DNA of 64,000 nt, from positions 15,921-79,920 of the forward strand of contig CAYZTA010000022.1 of the NCBI GenBank assembly GCA_964481145.1, read 5' to 3'. The DNA is from Sandaracinus sp964481145. Its GTDB lineage: Bacteria; Myxococcota_A; Polyangia; Polyangiales; Sandaracinaceae. Below are positions 16,693 to 26,092 of the stretch, in pieces (within the stretch, counting starts at the first letter, position 1; each line of letters opens with the position of its first letter). The notes under the pieces are model-generated. The model ran no database searches. It saw nothing but the letters and a program-made list of their open reading frames with translations, and was not told the DNA's origin. The translations under genes and the position numbers were made by a program.

Positions 16693-17600
16693 CAGAAGTA
16701 CCCTTCTTTCTTGCGGTCTTCCATCGCCGCTTCGGTGAAGCGATCGTCCGCGCGGGTCGCGCCGCGCTCGGTGAGCCTCGAGGCGGCGACCTCTTCGATG
16801 ACCTCTTCGATCGTATTGGCTTCGCTGCGCACGGCTCCCGTACAGCTCATGTCGCCCACGGTTCGAAAGCGCACGATCTCCCGGAAAAACTTCTCACCCG
16901 CGAGCAGTTCGGTGAATGGAGCGCGCGAGTAGAGCATCCCATCGCGCTCGAAAACCTCGCGTTCGTGCGAGAAATAAATGCTCGGGATCTCGAGCTTCTC
17001 TTCACGGATATAGGCCCACACATCGAGCTCGGTCCAGTTGGAGATAGGAAACACGCGGAAATGTTCGCCTTGTTTCAAGCGCGTGTTGTAAAGATTCCAG
17101 AGCTCAGGACGTTGATTTTTCGGGTCCCACTGACCGAACTCATCGCGATGACTGAAGATGCGCTCTTTGGCGCGTGCGCGCTCTTCGTCGCGACGTGCTC
17201 CCCCGATCGCAGCGTCGAACTTGTGCTCCTCGATCGCTTCGAGGAGCACGGGCGTCTGTAAGCGGTTGCGCGAAGCGCGCGCGCCCTTTTCATCAACGAT
17301 GCGCCCTCGTGCGATCGCGTCTTCCACGCTCACGACAATCAAGCGCTCTCCAAGCTCGGCCACACGACGATCGCGAAACTCAATCGCCTCCGGGAAATTA
17401 TGCCCAGTGTCGATGTGCATAATTGGGAAGGGGAATCGCGCAGGTCGAAATGCCTTTTCTGCCAGGCGAAGGAGTACAATCGAGTCTTTGCCACCCGAGA
17501 ACAAGAGGACGGGACGCTCACGCTCAGCCGCCATTTCGCGCAGGATGTGAACGCCTTCGGCCTCGAGTGCCTTGAGATGACCGAGTTGGTAGGAGATCAT
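16692..17600 (-). CDS. cysD: Sulfate adenylyltransferase subunit 2
   Basis: 302 aa, usual length. It is a PP-loop ATP pyrophosphatase: FSGGKDSIVLLRL at about residues 34-46 is the nucleotide loop, and HIDTGHNFPEAIEFRD and IGGARRDEERARAKER are CysD hallmarks. The C-terminal end DRKKEGYF is typical. It forms ATP sulfurylase with CysN and makes adenosine 5'-phosphosulfate from sulfate. The ATG at 17600 is preceded by GAGG at suitable spacing. It is the first gene of the cysD-cysN-nagZ-xth run and diverges from the DUF1304 gene across 114 bases. Confidence 0.97.
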   Translation of the reverse strand: MISYQLGHLKALEAEGVHILREMAAERERPVLLFSGGKDSIVLLRLAEKAFRPARFPFPIMHIDTGHNFPEAIEFRDRRVAELGERLIVVSVEDAIARGRIVDEKGARASRNRLQTPVLLEAIEEHKFDAAIGGARRDEERARAKERIFSHRDEFGQWDPKNQRPELWNLYNTRLKQGEHFRVFPISNWTELDVWAYIREEKLEIPSIYFSHEREVFERDGMLYSRAPFTELLAGEKFFREIVRFRTVGDMSCTGAVRSEANTIEEVIEEVAASRLTERGATRADDRFTEAAMEDRKKEGYF

Positions 17601-17640
17601 GCGGGTGCCTCGAGCCAGATACCGCCCTTGAACGAGGAAG

Positions 17641-17680
17641 GCAAGACGCCTCCATCTTGCAGCACTGTGGGTGTAGACCC
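17641..17680 (-). other. Small inverted repeats in the cysD leader
   Basis: Reading toward cysD, a GGGT-4-ACCC hairpin (17669-17680) is followed by GCAAGA-8-TCTTGC (17641-17660), whose loop holds GGAGG. The second hairpin ends 41 bases upstream of the cysD ATG. It could be a leader control element, but it matches no riboswitch class that I know. Confidence 0.25.
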
Positions 17681-17714
17681 AATATTTTTACTGATCCATT
17701 CTTCGTGAACACCA

Positions 17715-18062
17715 ATGCTTGCCCTCGTTTTCACAATCCTCGTGGCCACCCTCCACGTCATCTTCATGATCCTCGAGACTTTTCTCTGGACGACCCCCGC
17801 GGTCCGAAAGAGGTTTCAGCAGACGGCCGAACAAGCCGAAGCGACCAAAATTTTTGCAGCCAACCAAGGAATCTACAACGGAGCGCTCGCGGCTTGCCTC
17901 GTGTGGTCGGCCTTCACCAACAACACCAGCGCGCAAACCGCGCTTCTCGTCTTCGTCATCGTCGTCGGCATCTATGGCGCCCTCACCGCCAAGCCCACCA
18001 TCTTTTTCTTGCAGGCTCTGCCCGCGATCATTGCGCTCGCGTTCGTGCTCCTCGGGATGTGA
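17715..18062 (+). CDS. DUF1304 family membrane protein
   Basis: 115 aa with four transmembrane helices (about residues 1-22, 50-68, 74-92 and 95-114). The sequence LHVIFMILETFLW, the GIYNG motif in the middle and the short loop with TAKPTIFF match DUF1304, a family of small four-helix inner-membrane proteins of unknown function. It starts at the ATG at 17715 and stands between divergent cysD and the YggS-like gene 58 bases downstream on the same strand. Confidence 0.88.
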   Translation: MLALVFTILVATLHVIFMILETFLWTTPAVRKRFQQTAEQAEATKIFAANQGIYNGALAACLVWSAFTNNTSAQTALLVFVIVVGIYGALTAKPTIFFLQALPAIIALAFVLLGM

Positions 18063-18120
18063 CGCTTCGCCAAGCTCGGTCCGGAACATGCGGACACGCC
18101 CTGGCTGTCGCCTCCCATTC

Positions 18121-18921
18121 ATGTTACTGGTGCGTCTTAGGGATCCTAAGTTGCAAATCGATTATCCCACTGCGCACAGCGTCGAAGACTTTCGATGCAA
18201 TTTGGCGACGGTTCGTGCGCGTATCGATGCTGCCTGTGCGCGGGTCGGTCGCGATCCGGCTGGGGTGCGTCTTCTGCCAATCAGCAAGACCGTGCCTGAG
18301 GATCGCATCCGCCAAGCCTACGCGGCGGGGTGCCATGAGTTCGGTGAGAACAAGGTGCAAGAGGCGGCGCGCAAGGCCGAATTGATGGCAGATCTCGCCG
18401 ATGTGCGCTGGTCGGTGGTGGGTCACCTGCAGACCAACAAAGCCAAAGTCGTGGCTCGCTTCGCCAGTGAGTTTCAAGCGCTGGACAGTCTACGCGCGGC
18501 CGAAGCGCTCGACCGGCGCCTCCAAGCCGAAGGGCGCGCACTGGATGTGCTCGTGCAGGTCAACACCTCTTCTGAGGCGAGCAAGTTCGGTCTCCCACCC
18601 CCCGACGTGGCTCGCTTCGTTCGCGAGCTGCCCGCGTTCTCCTCGTTGCGTGTTCGTGGACTGATGACCCTCGCGTTGCTCTCGGGCGATCCCGCGCGCG
18701 TCCGCCCTTGCTTCGTCTTGTTGCGCGAGCTGCGTGAGCGCTTGCGTGAAGAGGCACCGGCAGGTGTCTCGATGGATGAACTCTCGATGGGGATGTCAGG
18801 GGATTTCGAGCTCGCCGTCGAGGAGGGCGCCACCATCGTACGCGTCGGCCAGGCCATCTTCGGAGCCCGTACGTTGCCCGACAGCCATTATTGGCCCGAC
18901 ACGCGCGAGCCCCCCATCTGA
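18121..18921 (+). CDS. YggS/PROSC-type PLP homeostasis protein
   Basis: 266 aa from an ATG at 18121; a GTG at 18130 or TTG at 18151 could be the true start, since the conserved part begins near SVEDFRCNLATV. The single-domain alanine-racemase-like barrel carries the PLP lysine in LLPISKTVPE, then GENKVQEA, VGHLQTNKAK, RGLMTLAL and LSMGMSGDFELAVEEGATIVRVG. Family members hold and buffer pyridoxal phosphate and affect amino-acid balance; no catalytic reaction is established. Its neighbours do not suggest a special role here. Confidence 0.94.
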   Translation: MLLVRLRDPKLQIDYPTAHSVEDFRCNLATVRARIDAACARVGRDPAGVRLLPISKTVPEDRIRQAYAAGCHEFGENKVQEAARKAELMADLADVRWSVVGHLQTNKAKVVARFASEFQALDSLRAAEALDRRLQAEGRALDVLVQVNTSSEASKFGLPPPDVARFVRELPAFSSLRVRGLMTLALLSGDPARVRPCFVLLRELRERLREEAPAGVSMDELSMGMSGDFELAVEEGATIVRVGQAIFGARTLPDSHYWPDTREPPI

Positions 18922-18926
18922 GCGAA

Positions 18927-20600
18927 GTGCAGTCCCTACTCCCAGCGAGTCAGGAAAAGGCTCACACGAATCGCATCGTTATACGTCGAGGGATCCTGCG
19001 TCGAGCCATCTTCGCGTGGGGCGCGGCGTTCATTCTCGCAGCGTCCAGCTTGGGCATCACGTATTCCTTCGCCATCGAATACGACCAAGCGATTCGAGAC
19101 TTCGCGGAAGAGAGCGCGATGCAGAGCCTTCTCGCCGATGTGCTCCAGCTGATCGTCGACGAGGAGACCGCGGCGCGTGGCTATGCGATCACCGGTGATT
19201 TCCAGTTCCTCGAACCATACCGCGAAAGCGGCACCCAGCTCCCGGCCACACTCGGTGAACTGCAAGCGTGGCTCGGAAAGCGCGGAGAACACGGGGATGC
19301 GCAATACTTGGCCGCAGCGATCCGAGAGCGACATGAGTTCACTCGCGAGACGATCGAACTGGTGCGGGCGGGCCAACTCGAACAAGCACGTGCACACATC
19401 GCAACGGGAGAAGGACGACGGCGAATGGATCGCGTCCGTGATCTTGCGCGGTCGCTCGAACAACGGCGCCACAATGCGCTACGCGACCTCTCCAATCAAA
19501 TCGCACAGAGTCGCATCCGCACGACTGTGGCGCTGACCGTCGGTGCGCTCCTCACGTTGATGATCGCAGCCTCGGCGTTCACCACGGTGCGTCGGGATCT
19601 GCGGCGCATGGACAACGCGGCACGCGCGCTCGAGGACGGCGAGCGACGCTTCCGAATCATCGCCGAGTCGGCGAGTGACCTCGTTCAAGTCCACGAGATC
19701 AACGGTAGTAGGAGTATGTACGCGAGTCCGTCATCACTGCGTCTTCTCGGATACACACCCGAAGAACTGATGCAGAAACCACTGGCCTCGCTGTTGCCAG
19801 CCGAGGAGCAGGATCGTGTGATCGGCATCGTCCAAGACATGCTCGCCCGCGAGGAGTTGCCGCTTCCCGTCGTGCACCGATTGCAACACAAAGACGGAAC
19901 CTTTCGCTGGTTCGAAACGCGCTTCGAACCGATCCGCGACGAGGACGGCGTGCAGCGACGCCTCCACAGCTCGAGCCGTGACGTCGAGGCGCGTGTCGCG
20001 ACCGAGCGCGCGATTCGCGAACAGCAGGCAGAGCTCGAGCGTGAAGCGGAGCAACTGCGCGAGATCTCGCATCGTGACGAGCTCACGGGTCTTCTGAACC
20101 GCCGCGGTCTGCTCGAGCTCGGAGCGGGTGTGCTCACGGCTGCGCGCAACGCAGGCAAACCCGCCGTCGCCTACTTCGTCGATCTCGATGGCCTCAAGGA
20201 GATCAACGACCGGCTGGGACACGAAGAGGGGGATCGGGCGCTCTGCGACGCCGCGATCCTCTTACGCGAAGTCGCGCGGGCATCCGATCTCGTCGCGAGG
20301 CTCGGTGGAGATGAGCTCGTCGTGCTCGGTCTGTTGCGGGAGATGTCGTCCGCCGACGCATTCCGAGAGCGTCTCAAAGAGCACATCGAGCATCGCAATG
20401 CGAACATGATGCGTCGATATCGACTCTCGATGAGCATCGGGCTCTCGACATGGTCGCCGGAAGGCGAATCTCGCACTCTCGAACAGCTGATTGCCGATGC
20501 AGATGCAGCGATGTACGAGCACAAACAATCACGCCGAAAAACGACTGCACGAGGGGAGTCCATCGTGCGCGACGAGAGTCCTCAAAAGAGCTGTCCCTGA
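18927..20600 (+). CDS. Membrane-bound diguanylate cyclase (CHASE3-like, PAS, GGDEF)
   Basis: About 557 aa. No ATG is available; GTG at 18927, just after the yggS stop, is the best guess, with TTG at 18891 possible. Two transmembrane helices (about residues 25-47 and 204-226) flank a periplasmic helical domain with EETAARGYAITGDFQFLEPY, typical of CHASE3. A PAS domain follows (RRFRIIAESASDLVQVH, DGTFRWFETRF), then a coiled linker and a cyclase domain. The active-site loop reads GGDEL instead of GGDEF, and an RxxD inhibitory site (RASD) lies five residues before it. It probably makes cyclic di-GMP in response to an external signal. Its stop overlaps the convergent ruvB stop by 19 bases. Confidence 0.9.
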   Translation: MQSLLPASQEKAHTNRIVIRRGILRRAIFAWGAAFILAASSLGITYSFAIEYDQAIRDFAEESAMQSLLADVLQLIVDEETAARGYAITGDFQFLEPYRESGTQLPATLGELQAWLGKRGEHGDAQYLAAAIRERHEFTRETIELVRAGQLEQARAHIATGEGRRRMDRVRDLARSLEQRRHNALRDLSNQIAQSRIRTTVALTVGALLTLMIAASAFTTVRRDLRRMDNAARALEDGERRFRIIAESASDLVQVHEINGSRSMYASPSSLRLLGYTPEELMQKPLASLLPAEEQDRVIGIVQDMLAREELPLPVVHRLQHKDGTFRWFETRFEPIRDEDGVQRRLHSSSRDVEARVATERAIREQQAELEREAEQLREISHRDELTGLLNRRGLLELGAGVLTAARNAGKPAVAYFVDLDGLKEINDRLGHEEGDRALCDAAILLREVARASDLVARLGGDELVVLGLLREMSSADAFRERLKEHIEHRNANMMRRYRLSMSIGLSTWSPEGESRTLEQLIADADAAMYEHKQSRRKTTARGESIVRDESPQKSCP

Positions 20601-21652
20601 CGAGTTTTTGGAGCGATGCCGAGGTGATGATAGGCGCGCTCCGTTGCCATTCGCCCTCGTGCCGTTCGGGCAAGAAACCCGTTCTGTAACAAGTACGGCT
20701 CGATCACATCTTCGAGGGTATCGCGAGGTTCGCTCAACGTGGCCGCGAGCGCCTCGATGCCCACCGGACCGCCCGCGTAAAACTCGATGATGGCGCGCAG
20801 AAAGCGCCGATTCATTTCATCGAGCCCAGCATCATCGACTTCGAGGCGCTCGAGCGCTTCACGTGCCGTCTTCTCCTCGAGCGTTCCGTCTCCGAGAACC
20901 TCTGCGAAGTCACGGGCACGACGAAGAAGCCGATTGGCGATGCGCGGTGTTCCGCGCGCTCGTCGCGCGATCACATCGCATCCTGCGTCGTCGATATTCA
21001 CTCCCAAAATGCCAGCGCTACGCCGCACGATGCGCGCGAGGTCCGCGGGCTCGTAATAATCGAGACGGCAATCGATGCCGAAGCGTGAAAGGAGCGGCCC
21101 CGTCAACAATCCTGTGCGCGTCGTGGCGCCCACCAACGTGAACGGCTGAAGCGGGATCTGCAGCGTATTCGCCATCGGTCCGTCGCCATGCACGACGTCG
21201 ATGCGAAAGTCTTCCATCGCCGTATACAAGTTCTCTTCGACGACAGCGCTCAATCGATGGATCTCGTCGATGAACAGAACGTCTCGCTCGCCAAGCTTGG
21301 TCAGGAGCGCAGCGAGCTGTCCCTTGTGCTCGATCGCAGGGCCATGCGCGACATGAAGCGACACACCGAGCTCGGAGGAGAGGATCGTTGCGAGGGTCGT
21401 CTTCCCGAGGCCGGGCGGTCCAAAAAAAAGTGTGTGATCGAGAGGGCCTCCACGTGCTTTGGCGGCATGCACATAGACCCGCAGATTCTCGACCAAGCGC
21501 GCTTGCCCAATGAAGTCCTCGAAGCGCGCCGGTCGAAGGCTCGCGTCGATGCGACTTTCTTCGTCCTCCACCGGCACTGGATCGAGCAAATTCTTCGGTC
21601 GTTCACGCTCCTCGCGTCCGCCGTCCGTCGTCTTCTTTTTCGGGCGTGCCAT
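20582..21652 (-). CDS. ruvB: Holliday junction helicase RuvB
   Basis: 356 aa AAA+ motor of the branch-migration complex. Walker A is GPPGLGKTT, Walker B is FIDEIHRL, sensor 1 lies in LVGATTRTG and the arginine finger region is GPLLSRFG. The C-terminal winged helix (VGIEALAATLSEPRDTLEDVIEPYLLQNGF) is complete. A charged Lys/Glu-rich tail of about 30 residues precedes the conserved start. The ATG at 21652 is nine bases after the ruvA stop, so the two are an operon. No ruvC is nearby. Confidence 0.97.
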   Translation of the reverse strand: MARPKKKTTDGGREERERPKNLLDPVPVEDEESRIDASLRPARFEDFIGQARLVENLRVYVHAAKARGGPLDHTLFFGPPGLGKTTLATILSSELGVSLHVAHGPAIEHKGQLAALLTKLGERDVLFIDEIHRLSAVVEENLYTAMEDFRIDVVHGDGPMANTLQIPLQPFTLVGATTRTGLLTGPLLSRFGIDCRLDYYEPADLARIVRRSAGILGVNIDDAGCDVIARRARGTPRIANRLLRRARDFAEVLGDGTLEEKTAREALERLEVDDAGLDEMNRRFLRAIIEFYAGGPVGIEALAATLSEPRDTLEDVIEPYLLQNGFLARTARGRMATERAYHHLGIAPKTRQGQLF

Positions 21653-21661
21653 CGATTTCCA

Positions 21662-22270
21662 TCATCCCATCGCGGCGAGCGCTTCACGCAAGAGCACTTC
21701 GACGCTTTTGTCCGCCGAATCTTTCTCGATCGCGAGCACCGCCCGCTCCGCCTCGCTCGGCTTCCATCCCATCGACACCAAAACAGAAACGACTTGCGCG
21801 AGAGGCCCCGCCGGAACCGACATCGCATTCACGGCGGCCCCAACGCCCACGGTGGCGGTCGAAACGAAGCCGAGCTTGTCACGCAACTCGAGCACGAGCC
21901 GATCCGCGATTTTCTTTCCCACTCCCGGAATGCCCTTGAATCCTGCCCCATCTTTCTGGGCCACCGCGGCCGCGAGCGCACGCGCATCGAGGTGAGAGAG
22001 AATGCCGAGCGCCAACTTTGGACCGACCGAAGAGACGGTCATCAAGGTACGAAACGCGGCGCGGTCTTCGGTCGCTACAAATCCGAAGAGTGAAATCGCA
22101 TCCTCGCGCACGTGTGTATGCACGTGAAGGGTGACGGGCTCTGGCGGAGCCGGCAGTCGACCGAGCGCGCCGAGAGGCACCGAGAGCTCGTAGCCCACGC
22201 CGCCCACGTCCAGCACGACGGTCCCGTCAATTCCACGTTCCACGATCAAACCGCGCAGTCGCCCAATCAT
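21662..22270 (-). CDS. ruvA: Holliday junction DNA-binding protein RuvA
   Basis: 202 aa, usual length. The N-terminal OB fold begins MIGRLRGLIVE and includes VGGVGYELSVP; the helix-hairpin-helix region carries SVGPKLALGILS and GIPGVGKKIADRLVLEL. The C-terminal domain (GWKPSEAERAVLAI) that contacts RuvB is present. RuvA tetramers hold the four-way junction while RuvB pumps DNA. The gene is divergent from the DUF5916 gene; no LexA-type box was found in the 64-base intergenic region. Confidence 0.97.
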   Translation of the reverse strand: MIGRLRGLIVERGIDGTVVLDVGGVGYELSVPLGALGRLPAPPEPVTLHVHTHVREDAISLFGFVATEDRAAFRTLMTVSSVGPKLALGILSHLDARALAAAVAQKDGAGFKGIPGVGKKIADRLVLELRDKLGFVSTATVGVGAAVNAMSVPAGPLAQVVSVLVSMGWKPSEAERAVLAIEKDSADKSVEVLLREALAAMG

Positions 22271-22334
22271 GTCGGCCGGAAGGTAACACGCAGTTGGGTG
22301 TGTTGCTTGAAAGCGCTATCGTCGCCGCGCTTTC

Positions 22335-24521
22335 ATGCGGTCGTTCGCCATCTCGGTCGCGTTCATGTCCCTCGCATTTCCTTCGGTTGCGAACGCGGAT
22401 CCGCCACGGCTCAGAGCGCATGCGCGCGGTGAACATGCCATCGAGATCGACGGGAGAATGGATGAACCTCCCTGGCTCGAAGCCGCGGTGGGAGGCGATT
22501 TCGTCGAAAGAACGCCCCATCCAGGAAATACGCCGCCGGTCGGCACGACATTTCGTGTGCTCTTCGATGAACACGCGCTCTACATCGGCATCGAGCTCGA
22601 ACTGAACGAGGGAGAATCGCCGCGCGCGCTCACGATGACGCGCGACTCGACCGAGATCTGGAATGATGATGCCGTCAGCGTGAAAATCGACGCACGCCAG
22701 GATCATCGAACCACACTCGGCTTCGTGGTCAGCGCAACAGGGGCGCAACTCGACTATCTCGCGCTCGACAATGGGCGCGTGTTCCGACGTGAAGTCGATA
22801 TGGTCTGGGAGAGCGCAGTTCAGCTCGAAGCGCGTCGATGGACCGTCGAGATGCGGATTCCAGCCGTGGCACTCGGCCTTCGCGACACGGAAGGAGAACG
22901 CACCCTCGCCCTCAATATTTCTCGTGATCACAATCGCGCCGCCGCGACTTACGATTGGGCTGCGATGCCGCCCGAATTCGGAGCTTTTTCTGCATTGCAC
23001 TATGGGGTCATCGAAGGCTTGCGTATCGGCGCGAGTGGCACGCCGCTCGCCGTGACGCTCTATTCGCTTGGCGAATATTTATCAACCCAGAGCGGAGCGC
23101 TCGCCGACGCATTTCGCGGCGCGGTGGGCGGCGATGCCCTCCTCCGCATCGATGCCGATCTCTGGGCAGAGGCGACCGTGCTCACCGACTTCGCACAAGT
23201 CGATTTGGACGATGCTTTGGTCAATCTCGATCGCTTTCCGCTTTTTTATCCAGAAAGACGCCCATTCTTTCTCAACGGTCTCGATGTATTCGATGCGGGG
23301 CTCCCCGAAGTGCTCGCGCCCTTCTATTCGAGGCGTGTGGGTCTCGATTCGGAAGGAAACGCGATTCCGCTCCTCTCTGGATTGAAACTCTACGGTCGAG
23401 AAGGTCCGATCAGCTTCGGCATCATCGATGTGTTGACAGACCAACGAGGTCACGAACCTGCCTCGAATCATTCGGCTGGACGGATCCGTGTCGCTCTCCC
23501 TGGGGGCGCTTCCTATCTCGGCGCATTCGCTGTGTCGCGACAACCTTTCCGATGGGATGGCACGCCCATCGATCGCGGACCGAGCGCCACGTACGGCGGA
23601 GATGTGCTCCTGCGCGCGATCGACGATCGCTTGGAGCTCTATGGTTTTGGCGCTGGGACTGTGCTCGACGGACAGCTCGCGAATGGCTCGAGCGGCGAAG
23701 GTTATGCGGCGGCGATTTCCACACGATGGCGTGGGGAGATTTGGCAGCCTGAGCTGACGGGGCTTTTGGTCAGTCGCGACTTCTTTCCTGAAGATGGATT
23801 CGTGCGCCGTCCAGGAGCGGCACGCTTCGCTCTGGACTCCCCCTTCGTCGCACGTCCATCAGGATTCTTGAGACGGCTCCAAGCCGGACCTGTGCTCGAA
23901 TTGCAGGTGAGCGATGATTTCGAGCGGGTGCTCTATTCGAAAGCAGGCGTCGATATCGAAATCGAGGGAGAGGCGGGTTGGACCGCGGGCGCGGGCGCGG
24001 ATGTGCGAGAAGACATCGTCGATGGCGATTTCGAAGTCTTGCCAGGCGTATTTGCTCGCACTGGCACGTATTTGGGCGCCTTCGCCGAGGTATGGATCGC
24101 GTCTCCCGCGGCGCGCAACCCCTATATCGAGCTCTATTATTCAGTCAGCAACGCGTATTTTGGAGGAGAAGTCCATAATCCTTATGCGCGGGTTACATGG
24201 AATTTCGGTCCATGGGTAAGCGTCGATGTCCGCGCTGACGTGTATTACGTGTATTTGCGCGAATACACTCCGCTCTGGACTTATGCGCTCAATGGCCTCT
24301 TGCGAATCACGCCGAGCACGACCGTGCAAATCGATTTCATGGGTCGTGTGGACGGTGAAGGCCGCCATGCCACGGCGCTCGGTCGCCTGCGCTGGCGCTA
24401 TGCTCCAGGAAGCGATCTCTTCGCGGTCTTTCGTGAAGAGTTCGATTGGTCATTGGGCCTGCTGCAGATCGAACATCAAGTGACACTCAAGATGAGCCAC
24501 CGATTCGATCTGTTGATGTAG
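22335..24521 (+). CDS. DUF5916 exported protein with CBM9-like N-terminal domain
   Basis: 728 aa with a signal peptide (cleavage near SVANA). Residues of about 35-210 are a carbohydrate-binding-family-9-like beta domain (EIDGRMDEPPW, FDEHALYIGIEL, NDDAVSVKIDAR). The rest is the DUF5916 region, marked by FPLFYPERRPFFLNGLDVF, and ends in many short amphipathic strands with a final hydrophobic terminus (SHRFDLLM), as in an outer-membrane barrel. The family is common in Bacteroidetes and myxobacteria and its role is unknown; binding or passage of a glycan or other surface ligand is a guess. It converges on the GNAT-nitrilase gene 15 bases downstream. Confidence 0.85.
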   Translation: MRSFAISVAFMSLAFPSVANADPPRLRAHARGEHAIEIDGRMDEPPWLEAAVGGDFVERTPHPGNTPPVGTTFRVLFDEHALYIGIELELNEGESPRALTMTRDSTEIWNDDAVSVKIDARQDHRTTLGFVVSATGAQLDYLALDNGRVFRREVDMVWESAVQLEARRWTVEMRIPAVALGLRDTEGERTLALNISRDHNRAAATYDWAAMPPEFGAFSALHYGVIEGLRIGASGTPLAVTLYSLGEYLSTQSGALADAFRGAVGGDALLRIDADLWAEATVLTDFAQVDLDDALVNLDRFPLFYPERRPFFLNGLDVFDAGLPEVLAPFYSRRVGLDSEGNAIPLLSGLKLYGREGPISFGIIDVLTDQRGHEPASNHSAGRIRVALPGGASYLGAFAVSRQPFRWDGTPIDRGPSATYGGDVLLRAIDDRLELYGFGAGTVLDGQLANGSSGEGYAAAISTRWRGEIWQPELTGLLVSRDFFPEDGFVRRPGAARFALDSPFVARPSGFLRRLQAGPVLELQVSDDFERVLYSKAGVDIEIEGEAGWTAGAGADVREDIVDGDFEVLPGVFARTGTYLGAFAEVWIASPAARNPYIELYYSVSNAYFGGEVHNPYARVTWNFGPWVSVDVRADVYYVYLREYTPLWTYALNGLLRITPSTTVQIDFMGRVDGEGRHATALGRLRWRYAPGSDLFAVFREEFDWSLGLLQIEHQVTLKMSHRFDLLM

Positions 24522-24536
24522 CGCGACCGAGGATTG

Positions 24537-26084
24537 TCAGTCACGCCAGTCGATACGGTAGAGATCGAGACGACGGTCGTGCCAGTTGCGCACTGTGCCT
24601 TTGCGTCTTGCTCGACGCAGCGCCTCCAAGTCGAGATCATGAATGATGACCGTCTCGACATTGGGCTCCGCCTCTGCGGCAATTCCGTCACGCGCGAAAG
24701 AAATATCCGCCGGTGTGTATACCCCTGACTGGGCGTAGTGGAGATCTGCATTCTCGACGAATGGAAGATTGCCGGTGCAGCCGCTCGTGACGACGTAGAT
24801 TTGATTTTCGATGCAGCGCGCCCGAGCACACGTCTGCACTCGAACGAGGCCGTGACGATCGTTCGTGTTGAACGGCACGAAGAGGAGGAGCACGCCTGCC
24901 TCGGCGAGACGCCGCGCGAGCTCGGGAAACTCGATATCGTAACAAATGAGAATGCCTATCTTGCCTCGATCCGTATCGAAAGCTTCGACCCGACTGCCAC
25001 CTTGAACTCCCCACCATCGCGACTCGTTCGGAGTGACATGGATTTTCTGCTGTTCCGCGATCGACCCATCTCGTCGAAAGAGGTAGGCGGTATTCAAGAG
25101 TCGATTGTCGCGCGTCGTGAATTGAGAACCTCCAATGATGTTGACGTCATAACGAATCGCGAGCTCGTGCATGAGCGCGACGAAATCGGACGTGTATTCA
25201 GAAAGCGCGCGCGCCGCTGCACCGGGTTGGTCCGACTTCATGAGCGAGAGAAGTTGAAGCGTGAAAAGCTCAGGAAAGCAGAGGAAATCTGATTTCTGAT
25301 CGCTCGCCACGTCGACAACGAATTCCACCTGCTTCGCGAACTCTTCAAAGCTCGTAATCCGCTGCATTTGATACTGCGCCGTCGCGACTCTCACGGGCTC
25401 GTAAGCTCGACGTGTCCGGAAATGGCCACGTGGAAGAAAGTCGAAGTTCGGCCATTCGAGACAAGTCGCGAAACCGCCGGAGTCTTCGTCTGAAGGATAG
25501 TAATCGGGAATGAGCTGACGCAGCACGAATCCATTGGCGAGCTGCGTTGTCAAAACAGGATCATGCAACTCTCGCCCTACGACTTTTGCGACATATTCTT
25601 GAGGAGTGAGTTCATCGGCGTAGCGCGCATATCCGGGGATGCGACCTCCAATGAGGATGCGCGCGAGTTGGCGGGCTCGACAGAGCTCTTTTCGAGCATC
25701 GTAAAGGCGCCTCGCAAGTTTCATCCCACGGAATCGTTGCGACACCTGAATCTCGATACCGTACAGGGTATCTCCCGACGGATCGTGATTTCGAATCAAT
25801 CCGTTGTCAGCGACGGTGCGCCAATCGTGCCACTCGGCATATTCTGCATAATCCACGATGAGACTCGACGCGCTCGCCACGATCTCTCCATCAATCTCGA
25901 CGCCGATCTGTCCCTCCGGGAAGGTGTCGATCATCGATATCCACTGTTCGGGCGTCCATGGGTCGAGCTTCGGAAAGCACTCGCGCTGAAGCGCACGAAC
26001 CGCCTCGAAATCGGACTTGCGCAAAGGACGCACAGTGACTCTGGGCAGAGCATTGTGATCGCCCGTATCTCCGTCGTGGATCAT
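24537..26084 (-). CDS. GNAT acetyltransferase / carbon-nitrogen hydrolase fusion
   Basis: 515 aa. The ATG at 26084 has GAGG seven bases upstream, so the longer frame to 26168, which enters the next gene, is not used. Residues of about 15-215 form a GNAT-type acetyltransferase (VRPLRKSDFEAVRALQRECFP, VSQRFRGMKLARRLYDARKE). Residues of about 235-510 are a nitrilase-superfamily domain with the Glu-Lys-Cys triad in CFPELF, EQQKIHVTP and LICYDIEFPE. This fusion is an established family whose substrate is unclear. It overlaps no gene but starts eight bases after the epimerase stop and is probably cotranscribed with it. Confidence 0.92.
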   Translation of the reverse strand: MIHDGDTGDHNALPRVTVRPLRKSDFEAVRALQRECFPKLDPWTPEQWISMIDTFPEGQIGVEIDGEIVASASSLIVDYAEYAEWHDWRTVADNGLIRNHDPSGDTLYGIEIQVSQRFRGMKLARRLYDARKELCRARQLARILIGGRIPGYARYADELTPQEYVAKVVGRELHDPVLTTQLANGFVLRQLIPDYYPSDEDSGGFATCLEWPNFDFLPRGHFRTRRAYEPVRVATAQYQMQRITSFEEFAKQVEFVVDVASDQKSDFLCFPELFTLQLLSLMKSDQPGAAARALSEYTSDFVALMHELAIRYDVNIIGGSQFTTRDNRLLNTAYLFRRDGSIAEQQKIHVTPNESRWWGVQGGSRVEAFDTDRGKIGILICYDIEFPELARRLAEAGVLLLFVPFNTNDRHGLVRVQTCARARCIENQIYVVTSGCTGNLPFVENADLHYAQSGVYTPADISFARDGIAAEAEPNVETVIIHDLDLEALRRARRKGTVRNWHDRRLDLYRIDWRD

Positions 26085-26092
26085 GTCGTGCC

